In this document: positions 8,324 to 15,794 of the stretch, piece after piece
Layout: every line of letters starts with the position of its first letter
How positions within the stretch are numbered: position 1 is the stretch's first letter
Virus record (IMG/VR): IMGVR_UViG_3300033149_003045
Location: 1-30,980 of that record
DNA from: a virus
Direction: 5' to 3' (one strand)
Length of the DNA stretch: 30,980 nt
The notes under the pieces: model-generated
The model's database searches: none
What the model saw: only the letters and a program-made list of their open reading frames with translations
What the model was told of the DNA's origin: nothing
Position numbers and translations under genes: made by a program

Positions 8324-9253
8324 ATGAAAAGAATAACATTATTTACGGTTTTGTTTGTTTTCGTTTTTGCGTCTATTGGGTTTGGGCAGTCTCAGTATCA
8401 TACGGTATTTGATTGGACGTGGTTCATGCAGGAATACTTCTTGAATGATTCAATAGGATTCCAGAACAATATTAGCGGTACAGCGAACCAGCAGTTTGCT
8501 ATTGGTGGTACGGAGTTCATGATGGTAAACAAATCTGGAGCGACGATTAAGGAAGGTGATTTAGTGATGCTGGATACTGTTTCTATAATTGTTGATAGTT
8601 TTCGAGTTGGTGCTGCAGGAGATACTACAATTACGAGTGGATTCGAGAATGACCTTTCAAGTGAAGAAGGATTGTTTTTGCTTACTGTAGATTTAACAGA
8701 TAATCCGGGTGGTACTTGGAAACAGAAAGTTCCTTCGGATACAGGGTTTGTTACAATCACTGGAAAAGATTATTTCGGTAGTACTATCACTGAAGTTTGT
8801 ACGCTTTTTAATAGTGAGGATACTACTCAATTCCATCATTTGTATATGCCGTTCACAGAAATAACTTCTATTAGTTGTGATTCATGTGCATATACGACTC
8901 CGGGCACAGCGAACGATAGTTTAATGATTCAAGTTGATGCCTACTGTATGTGGGGAATCCGTGAATCACCTGCGGGTAATGATAATTCGTATAATATTGG
9001 TATTGCTCTTGAGAATATAGCAGACGAAAACTATGGTAAAATAAAACTGTTTGGAACGTTCACTATTGGAAAAATGGATACGACAACGACGACACTTGTA
9101 TTGCCGAATACTCCATTAATGCCCGGTGATATAGCTGGCACATACGGGAAAGCAACGCTTAGAACGAGTGCAGAGGCAATAACGATACAACCAGTTAGTA
9201 AGTTCGGCAAATTAGCTGAAGAGAACCTAATCCGAATATTTAAGTTCAGATAA
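8324..9253 (+). CDS. Signal-peptide protein with capsid-cement-like (DUF2190-like) features
   Basis: 309 aa with a very strong AAGGAGG ribosome site, in the slot after the capsid gene where decoration proteins normally lie. Residues 1-21 are a typical Sec signal peptide ending SIGFGQ. The mature part has a VNKSGATIKEGDLVMLD segment and NIGIALENIADENYGKIKLFG, which resemble the ends of capsid cement proteins, with a Cys-containing insertion between them (CDSCAY). What is seen: the signal peptide, the beta-rich sequence and the position. What is inferred: head decoration. A cleavable export signal on a virion protein is unexpected; the protein could instead be exported by the infected cell. Confidence 0.6.
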   Translation: MKRITLFTVLFVFVFASIGFGQSQYHTVFDWTWFMQEYFLNDSIGFQNNISGTANQQFAIGGTEFMMVNKSGATIKEGDLVMLDTVSIIVDSFRVGAAGDTTITSGFENDLSSEEGLFLLTVDLTDNPGGTWKQKVPSDTGFVTITGKDYFGSTITEVCTLFNSEDTTQFHHLYMPFTEITSISCDSCAYTTPGTANDSLMIQVDAYCMWGIRESPAGNDNSYNIGIALENIADENYGKIKLFGTFTIGKMDTTTTTLVLPNTPLMPGDIAGTYGKATLRTSAEAITIQPVSKFGKLAEENLIRIFKFR

Positions 9254-9271
9254 ACATGAAAAAGTGGCGTA

Positions 9272-9463
9272 ATGGTATATCTGAAAATAATTAAAAATAT
9301 TGATGGATTAGGATATAAAGTTGGGGAAACAAGAGTAGTCAGTAATACTTTTGGGGAAATACTGGCTACTCAGTTCCCTGAATTTGTAGAGATAATAAAA
9401 ACAAAACAGATGGATTATTATTCTAATAAAATGTTATCACGATATAACTATGAGACAAAATAA
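9272..9463 (+). CDS. Small head-module protein, unknown
   Basis: 63 aa beginning MVYLKIIKNIDGLGYKVGE, a short beta-hairpin style N-terminus followed by a helix. The stop overlaps the start of the next gene by one base (TAATG), indicating coupled translation. A GTGGCG-like site lies upstream, with no strong SD. Similar short proteins occur between capsid and connector genes in many phages; no family is recognised. Confidence 0.6.
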   Translation: MVYLKIIKNIDGLGYKVGETRVVSNTFGEILATQFPEFVEIIKTKQMDYYSNKMLSRYNYETK

Positions 9464-9762
9464 TGAGTGATAGAAGTTGGAATACAGTTTTAAATCGTGG
9501 TGAAGGTGAACACCTTAACGATACAGCTACGACGACCGCACAAAGTTATACGTTTCAGTCAGAAACATCATGGTTGAAAGTATTCAATAAAAGCAATAAT
9601 ACGGAACTGAAAATAAGTTTTGATGGTGGTTCGACGTATTTCACGATTCCTGTTTACCATTTTGAACCGTTCGATAAATTGTTTGTGACGACGATATATT
9701 ATAAAACGGATTCAGGGACAGCTGAATTTGAAATCGTGGCTGGTACAAATAGTAGCGAATAG
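9463..9762 (+). CDS. Small beta-sandwich-like virion protein, paralogous to the N-terminus of the 12704 gene product
   Basis: 99 aa. Its core, TELKISFDGGSTYFTIP, closely matches NELKISFDGGSNFFTIP in the protein encoded at 12704-13630, and similarity extends over about 75 residues on both sides, including shared TATT and GTxEFEI / GTVDYEI elements. It is beta-rich with no Cys. It probably forms a head or neck decoration built from the same domain that is fused to the connector. The DNA is also similar across the core. It ends in TAG 18 nt before the next gene, which has its own GGGAG site. Confidence 0.65.
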   Translation: MSDRSWNTVLNRGEGEHLNDTATTTAQSYTFQSETSWLKVFNKSNNTELKISFDGGSTYFTIPVYHFEPFDKLFVTTIYYKTDSGTAEFEIVAGTNSSE

Positions 9763-9780
9763 ATAACGGGAGAATCAATA

Positions 9781-11193
9781 ATGAAGAAAACATTTCTTAT
9801 ATTAATGTTTGTGTTTCTGAATAATATATACGGACAAAATCCTCGAACGTATATTAACCGTGTAGGTATTGATTCTCTAATTGCGTTTCGTATTGATAGT
9901 TCATGGACGATTGTATTGGGGCATGCGGACGGTAAAGATTCAATAATGGTAAACGGGTACTTTACGGCAGATTCTCTTCTTAGGTTTATTACGAATATAG
10001 GTGATACTACTGGGTTAGGTTCAAAACTTGGAACAGGTACAATAATTAGGTATAACAATAACCTATATTATAAATCTTCAAGTGGGTGGAAAAATTTAAT
10101 TGAAACTGGCAACAACACTAGTCTTGATAGTCTTGGAGGATACTATTATTCGGATTATTTAAGATACAATGTTAAGGATACGGTTGATTCACAGTTTTAC
10201 TTTCTGGATTTAAAAGCAGCAAAATTCGATATAGATACTATTTACGGTGCAGATACGATTTATTCAGCTAATTTCACTGGAGACGTATTTCAATTTTCTA
10301 ATACTCATAATACGTCTATATTGGATTCAGTGAGAACACTAATAGATACATCTGATGTTGATGGTTTGTTTGCATTCATAAAATCAGTTAAAGTTGATAA
10401 TGCGATTTATTCTGATTCGAGTGGAGTTGCAAATAAAGCGGATAGTTCATTATCGGTTGATAATAATCTTCTAACGTTAGAAAATATAACCACACAAGGG
10501 GACTCAACGGGTAATCGAATTGTAACAAATAATATAATTAGTACTGATTCGGCTTACTATATTAGGAAAATTGCAAAGAAATCTGAACTTATAGACCCGC
10601 CTACAGATTATGGGGCGATAATTCTTGACAATGAAACTGATTCATTGTGGATAAGATATAACTCTAACTGGTACAATCTTATGAGTGTAGGAAATGGCGG
10701 AGGCGGAGGTTCGGGTTCGGTAGTATCTCCGTTAGTTGTTCCATATTATGATTTAAAACTTGATACAGGTTTAACAATTGGGACAAATGACCATTTTGAT
10801 ATTAGCTGGAACAATCTTAGAGAACTAATAATCACGCCGTCAAATGGATATACGGGTACGCCGCAAAGAGGCAATTTCTTTTGGGAGTATCAGGTATTAA
10901 CGTCTGTTACGAATTCCGATTCTATTGTATTTCAGGCAACCGATAATATAGCAGATTCCACAAAAGCAAATATAAAATTCACTGTTTATGAAGTCAATAT
11001 AGAAACAGGTGATACGACAAAACTTGATAATTCAGATTTCAATTATGCTTCAAGTGGTAATGTATGGTATACTATTAACCTGAATAATTTAACGGGATTA
11101 ATTCAAGGAGATTTATTGCTATTGAGATTTGAAATTTATATTAATGGTGATTATGCCACATATCTAAGGAGAACTAAATATTATGTACACTAA
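9781..11193 (+). CDS. Signal-peptide, fibre-like surface protein
   Basis: 470 aa. N-terminal Sec signal peptide (MKKTFLILMFVFLNNIYGQ). The mature chain is rich in Ser, Asp, Thr, Asn and Tyr, with repetitive fibre-like elements (SLGGYYYSDYLRYN, SSGVANKADSS), then a GNGGGGGSGSG-type linker near residue 310 and a separate C-terminal beta domain. The look is of a tail-fibre or adhesin shaft with a distal domain. It is not recognised at family level. It shares with its neighbours an export signal unusual for a phage structural block. Its end overlaps the next gene by 11 nt. Confidence 0.6.
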   Translation: MKKTFLILMFVFLNNIYGQNPRTYINRVGIDSLIAFRIDSSWTIVLGHADGKDSIMVNGYFTADSLLRFITNIGDTTGLGSKLGTGTIIRYNNNLYYKSSSGWKNLIETGNNTSLDSLGGYYYSDYLRYNVKDTVDSQFYFLDLKAAKFDIDTIYGADTIYSANFTGDVFQFSNTHNTSILDSVRTLIDTSDVDGLFAFIKSVKVDNAIYSDSSGVANKADSSLSVDNNLLTLENITTQGDSTGNRIVTNNIISTDSAYYIRKIAKKSELIDPPTDYGAIILDNETDSLWIRYNSNWYNLMSVGNGGGGGSGSVVSPLVVPYYDLKLDTGLTIGTNDHFDISWNNLRELIITPSNGYTGTPQRGNFFWEYQVLTSVTNSDSIVFQATDNIADSTKANIKFTVYEVNIETGDTTKLDNSDFNYASSGNVWYTINLNNLTGLIQGDLLLLRFEIYINGDYATYLRRTKYYVH

Positions 11194-12691
11194 AAAGTTT
11201 ATAATAAGTTTGGTATGTTTGGTTTGTTGTGTTTCAATAGGATATTCTCAAAAAGTGTTGGAACTGTCTAAAAATGTATCTGATAAAATGATATATATTG
11301 AAAAGAATAAACTATATAAAACGATTAACAATTTAGTCAATACTGAAATTTTTGAAGATGGGAGCAGATGTAAAGCGGTTCTTAATAATAATTATGTTGA
11401 ATATCAAGCATTGAATATAAACTTTGCGGGGAAAACTATTAATGATAGATTATTGAAAACTACATTATGGGGAAACACTGAAAATAAAATAAGTATTAAG
11501 AATAATGGGTTCAAAGAAATTATTACGCTAAAGAACGATAAAGCTCCAACTGAATATAAATATTTAATCAATACGAATTTAGATTATACTCTTAACGGCA
11601 ATCATATAGATTATGATGGTGTTTTCTATACTAATATTATTGCTACTGATAATAATATAGAATATGTACCTTTAGATATTAATATTATTAATGATACTCT
11701 TATTATTCGCATAACTACGGATGGCTATAAGTATCCGATAGAGATTGACCCATCTGTATTACATGATGAAGGTAGTGCCATAAAGGGTACTTATATTCAG
11801 AGTAGCTCTCCTAGTAATAACTGGGGAGCATATGGTCCTAGTCTTTCAATAAAAAATCAAGTTGGTGGTTTAAAAAAAATAGCGCTTTTAGAATTTCCAA
11901 CTGATTCTATATTGTATAATTATAAAATAACAAAAGCGGAACTACGATTGTATTGCAACAATAAAACTGCTGATGATGGTGGAATTAGAATTAGTTTACT
12001 TCGGAGATACTGGGAAGAAGGAACTGGGTCTAATTCGCCAGATGCAGCAAACTATGATTCGGCTACTCATTCAGTTGCATGGACAACTCCCGGAGCTTTA
12101 GATACTGCAAGTGATATTCATGGATACGATACGTTATTTTTCTCTTATTCTCAATTTACTGCAGGTACATGGGATTCATTAGACATTACTGATTTATATC
12201 AAAAAATACGTGGGATTGATAGTGTTTGGAACGATTATGGGTTTCATTTGCAATATATAAATAATACTTCAGATGACCAAATATATTTTGACCCTGATGA
12301 TGGTGCTAATCCTCCGAAATTATATGTAGAGTATAATGTTTCTGGAAAAGATACTATATCCGCAGTACATATTGCTGGGTATGATGCACATTCAGTAAGA
12401 ATTGATTCAGTATCTATACGAAGTTTAACTGGGAACGGTATTATGAATACTGGTATATATAATACATATTTCAAAAAATGGTATAATTCTAATGGAGATA
12501 CAACGAGTACAGCTACGTATTTAACTAGTAAGAGCGATTTCAATGATTTGTTTTTGTATCCTCTTGGAGAGCTTAGGCAAAATATATTATATTTTATTGA
12601 GAATTTTAACGGTGATACGGTTTTAATCGATACTGTAGATACGGCAGAATATGTTAAACAGTCTGCTGGAAGATTAACAAGAAAACATTAA
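11183..12691 (+). CDS. Signal-peptide protein with DNRLRE (CBM96-like) carbohydrate-binding domain
   Basis: 502 aa. Signal peptide at residues 1-22 (ends SIGYSQ). Residues ~190-395 match the DNRLRE/disaggregatase-related domain: TYIQSSSPSNNWG, LLEFPTDSI, ITKAELRLYC, ISLLRRYWEEGTG, SLDITDLYQ and a final PPKLYVEY. Related modules bind acidic polysaccharides such as alginate. The N-terminal ~180 residues form another beta domain; the C-terminal ~110 residues look like a fibre tip or attachment region. It probably binds a host surface glycan, either on the virion or as an exported factor. The domain call is fairly firm; role and location are inferred. Confidence 0.65.
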   Translation: MYTKKFIISLVCLVCCVSIGYSQKVLELSKNVSDKMIYIEKNKLYKTINNLVNTEIFEDGSRCKAVLNNNYVEYQALNINFAGKTINDRLLKTTLWGNTENKISIKNNGFKEIITLKNDKAPTEYKYLINTNLDYTLNGNHIDYDGVFYTNIIATDNNIEYVPLDINIINDTLIIRITTDGYKYPIEIDPSVLHDEGSAIKGTYIQSSSPSNNWGAYGPSLSIKNQVGGLKKIALLEFPTDSILYNYKITKAELRLYCNNKTADDGGIRISLLRRYWEEGTGSNSPDAANYDSATHSVAWTTPGALDTASDIHGYDTLFFSYSQFTAGTWDSLDITDLYQKIRGIDSVWNDYGFHLQYINNTSDDQIYFDPDDGANPPKLYVEYNVSGKDTISAVHIAGYDAHSVRIDSVSIRSLTGNGIMNTGIYNTYFKKWYNSNGDTTSTATYLTSKSDFNDLFLYPLGELRQNILYFIENFNGDTVLIDTVDTAEYVKQSAGRLTRKH

Positions 12692-12703
12692 TAGAGGAAA
12701 CTT

Positions 12704-13630
12704 ATGCCTTTTTTGTTATATAACTATGGAACGCCTTATCAGGTTAATGGAACAGCGACTACAAATGCTACAACTATTACTCCGACAAGTTCGGCAGGTT
12801 GGATTGAAATAAGGAATAAAAGTGAAACGAATGAATTAAAAATAAGTTTTGATGGTGGGAGTAATTTTTTTACAATTCCGCAGGACGACGATAAGCGGTT
12901 TGAAGGGTTAATTGTATCGAGTTTTCAAATTAAAGCTGGTTCTGGAACTGTTGATTATGAAATTTTGTGTGGTATAAAATCAGGTATTTGGGAATATGCG
13001 TTATGTACATTAGACCAATTAGCGAGATATTTAAAAGTTGAAAACGAAATTGATACAACTCATGATGATTATGATTCTAATTTGAAAGATTTACTTGAGG
13101 ATTGTATTGATAGAGCTTCTCAATATATGGAAACGGCAACAGATAGAAAACTTGTAGCTCAAGATATAACTGAATATCATGATGGTGATGGACAGAATGC
13201 AATTCAGCTTAATCATTATCCAGTCAATACGCTATCTAATGTTTGGGATGACCCAGATAGAGATTTTGAAGAAGGGGGAACGTATGAACTAACAGTTAAT
13301 ACGAACGGAACGTCTAATAGTGAAGTTGCTATTGATTTAGATACTGGATTAATGAGATTGACAAGGAACGCTACTCAGTCAGTGTTTAATGATGCAATAT
13401 TGAATGTAAAAATAAATTATAATGCAGGATATGTAGATGTTCCGATGGATTTAGTGCAGGCGTGTATTGAGATAGCGTCAGTTATATATTTTCGGTCAAA
13501 ATATTCAGGCGATATGCGACTTGGGACTAATTCGATAACTGACAATGTTGGGAACACGTTGAAGTTTACAGATAAAAATACAACTGAATTTGCGGAATCT
13601 GTAATCAGTAAGTATGCTAGGCGAATGTAA
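12704..13630 (+). CDS. Head-tail connector (gp6-like) fused to an N-terminal beta domain
   Basis: 308 aa, in two parts. Residues 1-95 are a paralogue of the whole 99-aa protein at 9463-9762 (shared ISFDGG core). Residues ~98-308 look like a phage gp6/YqbG-type connector: CTLDQLARYLKVEN, LLEDCIDRASQYMETATDRKL, ITEYHDGDGQNAIQLNHYPVNTL and a C-terminal helix-rich end. Connectors of this kind sit under the portal and join head to tail. SD GAGG lies upstream. The connector part alone is the normal family length, so the N-terminal domain is an added module, possibly a collar decoration. Confidence 0.75.
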   Translation: MPFLLYNYGTPYQVNGTATTNATTITPTSSAGWIEIRNKSETNELKISFDGGSNFFTIPQDDDKRFEGLIVSSFQIKAGSGTVDYEILCGIKSGIWEYALCTLDQLARYLKVENEIDTTHDDYDSNLKDLLEDCIDRASQYMETATDRKLVAQDITEYHDGDGQNAIQLNHYPVNTLSNVWDDPDRDFEEGGTYELTVNTNGTSNSEVAIDLDTGLMRLTRNATQSVFNDAILNVKINYNAGYVDVPMDLVQACIEIASVIYFRSKYSGDMRLGTNSITDNVGNTLKFTDKNTTEFAESVISKYARRM

Positions 13631-14208
13631 TGATAACAGTAGAACATAAAATTCATCCTAAAAAGTTTCCAGAGAAACTAAAAGAAGAAATCAAAAAATC
13701 TGTAGTTAGAAGTTTAGCTCAAGGGATGGATATTGTTGCACAACGGTCAATTAGTGATTTTTGGATTATTGGAAAAGTACAATTCACAAAATACGGAACT
13801 GTTGATTATAATGAGCCGCCTCCTGACCCGAGAAAATTAACTGCAAGGAGTGGGACGTTAGCAAGAGCACTACAAGATGAGTTTGTATTCCGAACACCGT
13901 TTGCTCTTGATAAAAGTGAGTGGGATGTGAAAAAAGGAAAATCAATACCGAAATATGGTAAAATGGGTGGTGGAACACGGCAAGGTGAACGGAAAATAGA
14001 AAAAAAAGGAAAAGATATTGTTGCTATTTTAAGTGTTGATAAAGTTGAATCCGGAGAAGGAAAAACTCGTGAACAGTATGCAAGAAAACATGAGTTTGGT
14101 GACCGCCCGTTTCTTGCACCTGCGTTAGAGAGGTCTAAAAATGAAATTACTAGTAGGTTCAAGATGAGCCTTGAGGAAGTAGCTAAAAAATTTAATATGG
14201 TAAAATAG
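13630..14208 (+). CDS. HK97-gp10-like neck/tail-completion protein
   Basis: 192 aa; ATG overlaps the previous TAA by one base. The C-terminal signature YARKHEFGDRPFLAPALERS is typical of the HK97 gp10 family, and the N-terminus has the expected long helix. These proteins form part of the neck or complete the tail end that docks on the connector. Gene order (connector, gp10-like, tail terminator, tube) is the usual siphovirus order. Confidence 0.8.
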   Translation: MITVEHKIHPKKFPEKLKEEIKKSVVRSLAQGMDIVAQRSISDFWIIGKVQFTKYGTVDYNEPPPDPRKLTARSGTLARALQDEFVFRTPFALDKSEWDVKKGKSIPKYGKMGGGTRQGERKIEKKGKDIVAILSVDKVESGEGKTREQYARKHEFGDRPFLAPALERSKNEITSRFKMSLEEVAKKFNMVK

Positions 14209-14220
14209 TAGAATAAGACA

Positions 14221-14682
14221 ATGTCAACGAATCCAAAATCTTATGAAATATTGAGTGGACTAAAAACCATTTTTGAAACGATAACAACGAACAATGGTTA
14301 TAATTTTGATATTAAGAATATTACTTTTGAAGAATGGGTTGCACAAAGTTGGAGTAACAAACATACTCCTGCTATTTGGATACGTGGAGACCGTGAAGAA
14401 TTAGAACCGATAAGCAACGTTGAATATAAGAGCCGATTTTATATATATTTGCATTGTATGATTGATATAGAAAGTTCAAGAACAGGAAAGATGCAACGGT
14501 TACATCAGTTTGTACGTGATGTCAGAGAGGCGGTTGTTTCTGATTTAACGATTGGTGGAATTGTTGGAGTTTATGATACGGTTATTGAGAATGTTACATA
14601 TCCATATATTTGGGCTGATGATATTATGAAATTCACAATACCGATAGTAGTTCATTACTACTATTCGGATAGTACACCATAG
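14221..14682 (+). CDS. Tail terminator / tail completion protein
   Basis: 153 aa, directly between the gp10-like gene and the tail-tube gene, where lambda gpU-type terminators lie. The alternating helix and strand pattern (YEILSGLKTIFETI, then PAIWIRGDREE, RFYIYLHCMIDIES, MKFTIPIVVHYYY) fits the small alpha/beta fold of that group. It would cap the tail tube and stop its elongation. The assignment rests mainly on position and size. Confidence 0.65.
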   Translation: MSTNPKSYEILSGLKTIFETITTNNGYNFDIKNITFEEWVAQSWSNKHTPAIWIRGDREELEPISNVEYKSRFYIYLHCMIDIESSRTGKMQRLHQFVRDVREAVVSDLTIGGIVGVYDTVIENVTYPYIWADDIMKFTIPIVVHYYYSDSTP

Positions 14683-14698
14683 AAATAGGAGAGTTATC

Positions 14699-15775
14699 AT
14701 GACGATAGGAATAAGTCATCTTGTAAAAGCGGCAATACGAAAAGAAACTACGTGGGGAACAGGTGTTAATGCTGATAATGCTGCTGCTGATAGAATACCT
14801 ATAATTGGTGAAACGTTAACACCGAGTTATGAAAAAGCACGGTTCAATGAAATGAAAGGTGTAGGTGGGAGTTTTCCCGATTATCAGACTGGAAAATTAG
14901 TAAGTGGTAGTTTAGATTGTCTGTGCTCAATCGATAAAGATACTGAAGGGTTTGAAATGTTACTTGCTCTTGCTATGGGAGCCGTTTCGTGGCGAGCAGG
15001 AGAATCGTGTAATAGGTATACGGTTGATGATGAACTTGATGCAGGATACCATGCAACAATATCGATAGATAAACAAGTTTCCATGTGGAATTTTATCGGA
15101 TGTAAAATTAATGGATTTACGTTAAGTGTGAATTCTGATAGATTATTACAAATATCGTTTGATATTCTTGGCTACGACTGGGATGTAGACAATACAATAT
15201 TGGGTGGTAGTCTTGCAACGACTCCGTTTTCAAACATTAATAATACGGTATTAACGCCGTGGAAACTTAAAGATTTCACGTTTCGGATTGGTGATACAGA
15301 TAACATTCTTACTTCTGATGACGATATTGAAGTTTCAGATTTTACTATTAGTTTTGATAGAAAACTTTCGGGGCATGAGTTTCCGTCAGCAACAACGAAT
15401 TCTATTGAACCAAAAGAAAGTGATAGGCGTGATGTATCTATAGATTTTACGTTACCAAGATACGATTCAGATACACTGTTTACTGAATTTGGTGAAGACG
15501 ATTTATTACAAATCTTAGTATTTGCTCAAGATGTAGGTGCAAATAATGAGGATTTCTATATATATTTACCGGCAGTGAAACTTAGAAATCCATCTAATCC
15601 AGCAAGTGGGACTGGATTATTAGTTCCGAGTTTCAGTGCTGATTGTTTTCTTGCGACTAAATCTGAAAACAATTATATGGTATTTCTTGATGGGACTACA
15701 AAAGTAGGGAACGATACAAATCCAAGAGATATAGCTATTGAGATTAATTCGCAAAGAACAAGTGCTCCTATATAA
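14699..15775 (+). CDS. Major tail tube protein
   Basis: 358 aa, beta-rich, starting MTIGISHLVKAAIRKETTWGTG, the usual opening of tail-tube proteins. It has two related halves: FRIGDTDNILTSDDDIEVSDFTISFDRKL and IEPKESDRRDVSIDFTLP are standard tube-fold strands. It polymerises around the tape measure to form the tail tube. SD GGAG at 14689-14692. The next gene is a paralogue; the two share an 18-base identical stretch just after the start (CATCTTGTAAAAGCGGCA at 14716 and 15812), evidence of duplication. Confidence 0.8.
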   Translation: MTIGISHLVKAAIRKETTWGTGVNADNAAADRIPIIGETLTPSYEKARFNEMKGVGGSFPDYQTGKLVSGSLDCLCSIDKDTEGFEMLLALAMGAVSWRAGESCNRYTVDDELDAGYHATISIDKQVSMWNFIGCKINGFTLSVNSDRLLQISFDILGYDWDVDNTILGGSLATTPFSNINNTVLTPWKLKDFTFRIGDTDNILTSDDDIEVSDFTISFDRKLSGHEFPSATTNSIEPKESDRRDVSIDFTLPRYDSDTLFTEFGEDDLLQILVFAQDVGANNEDFYIYLPAVKLRNPSNPASGTGLLVPSFSADCFLATKSENNYMVFLDGTTKVGNDTNPRDIAIEINSQRTSAPI

Positions 15776-15794
15776 AAATATAAGGATATAAATC

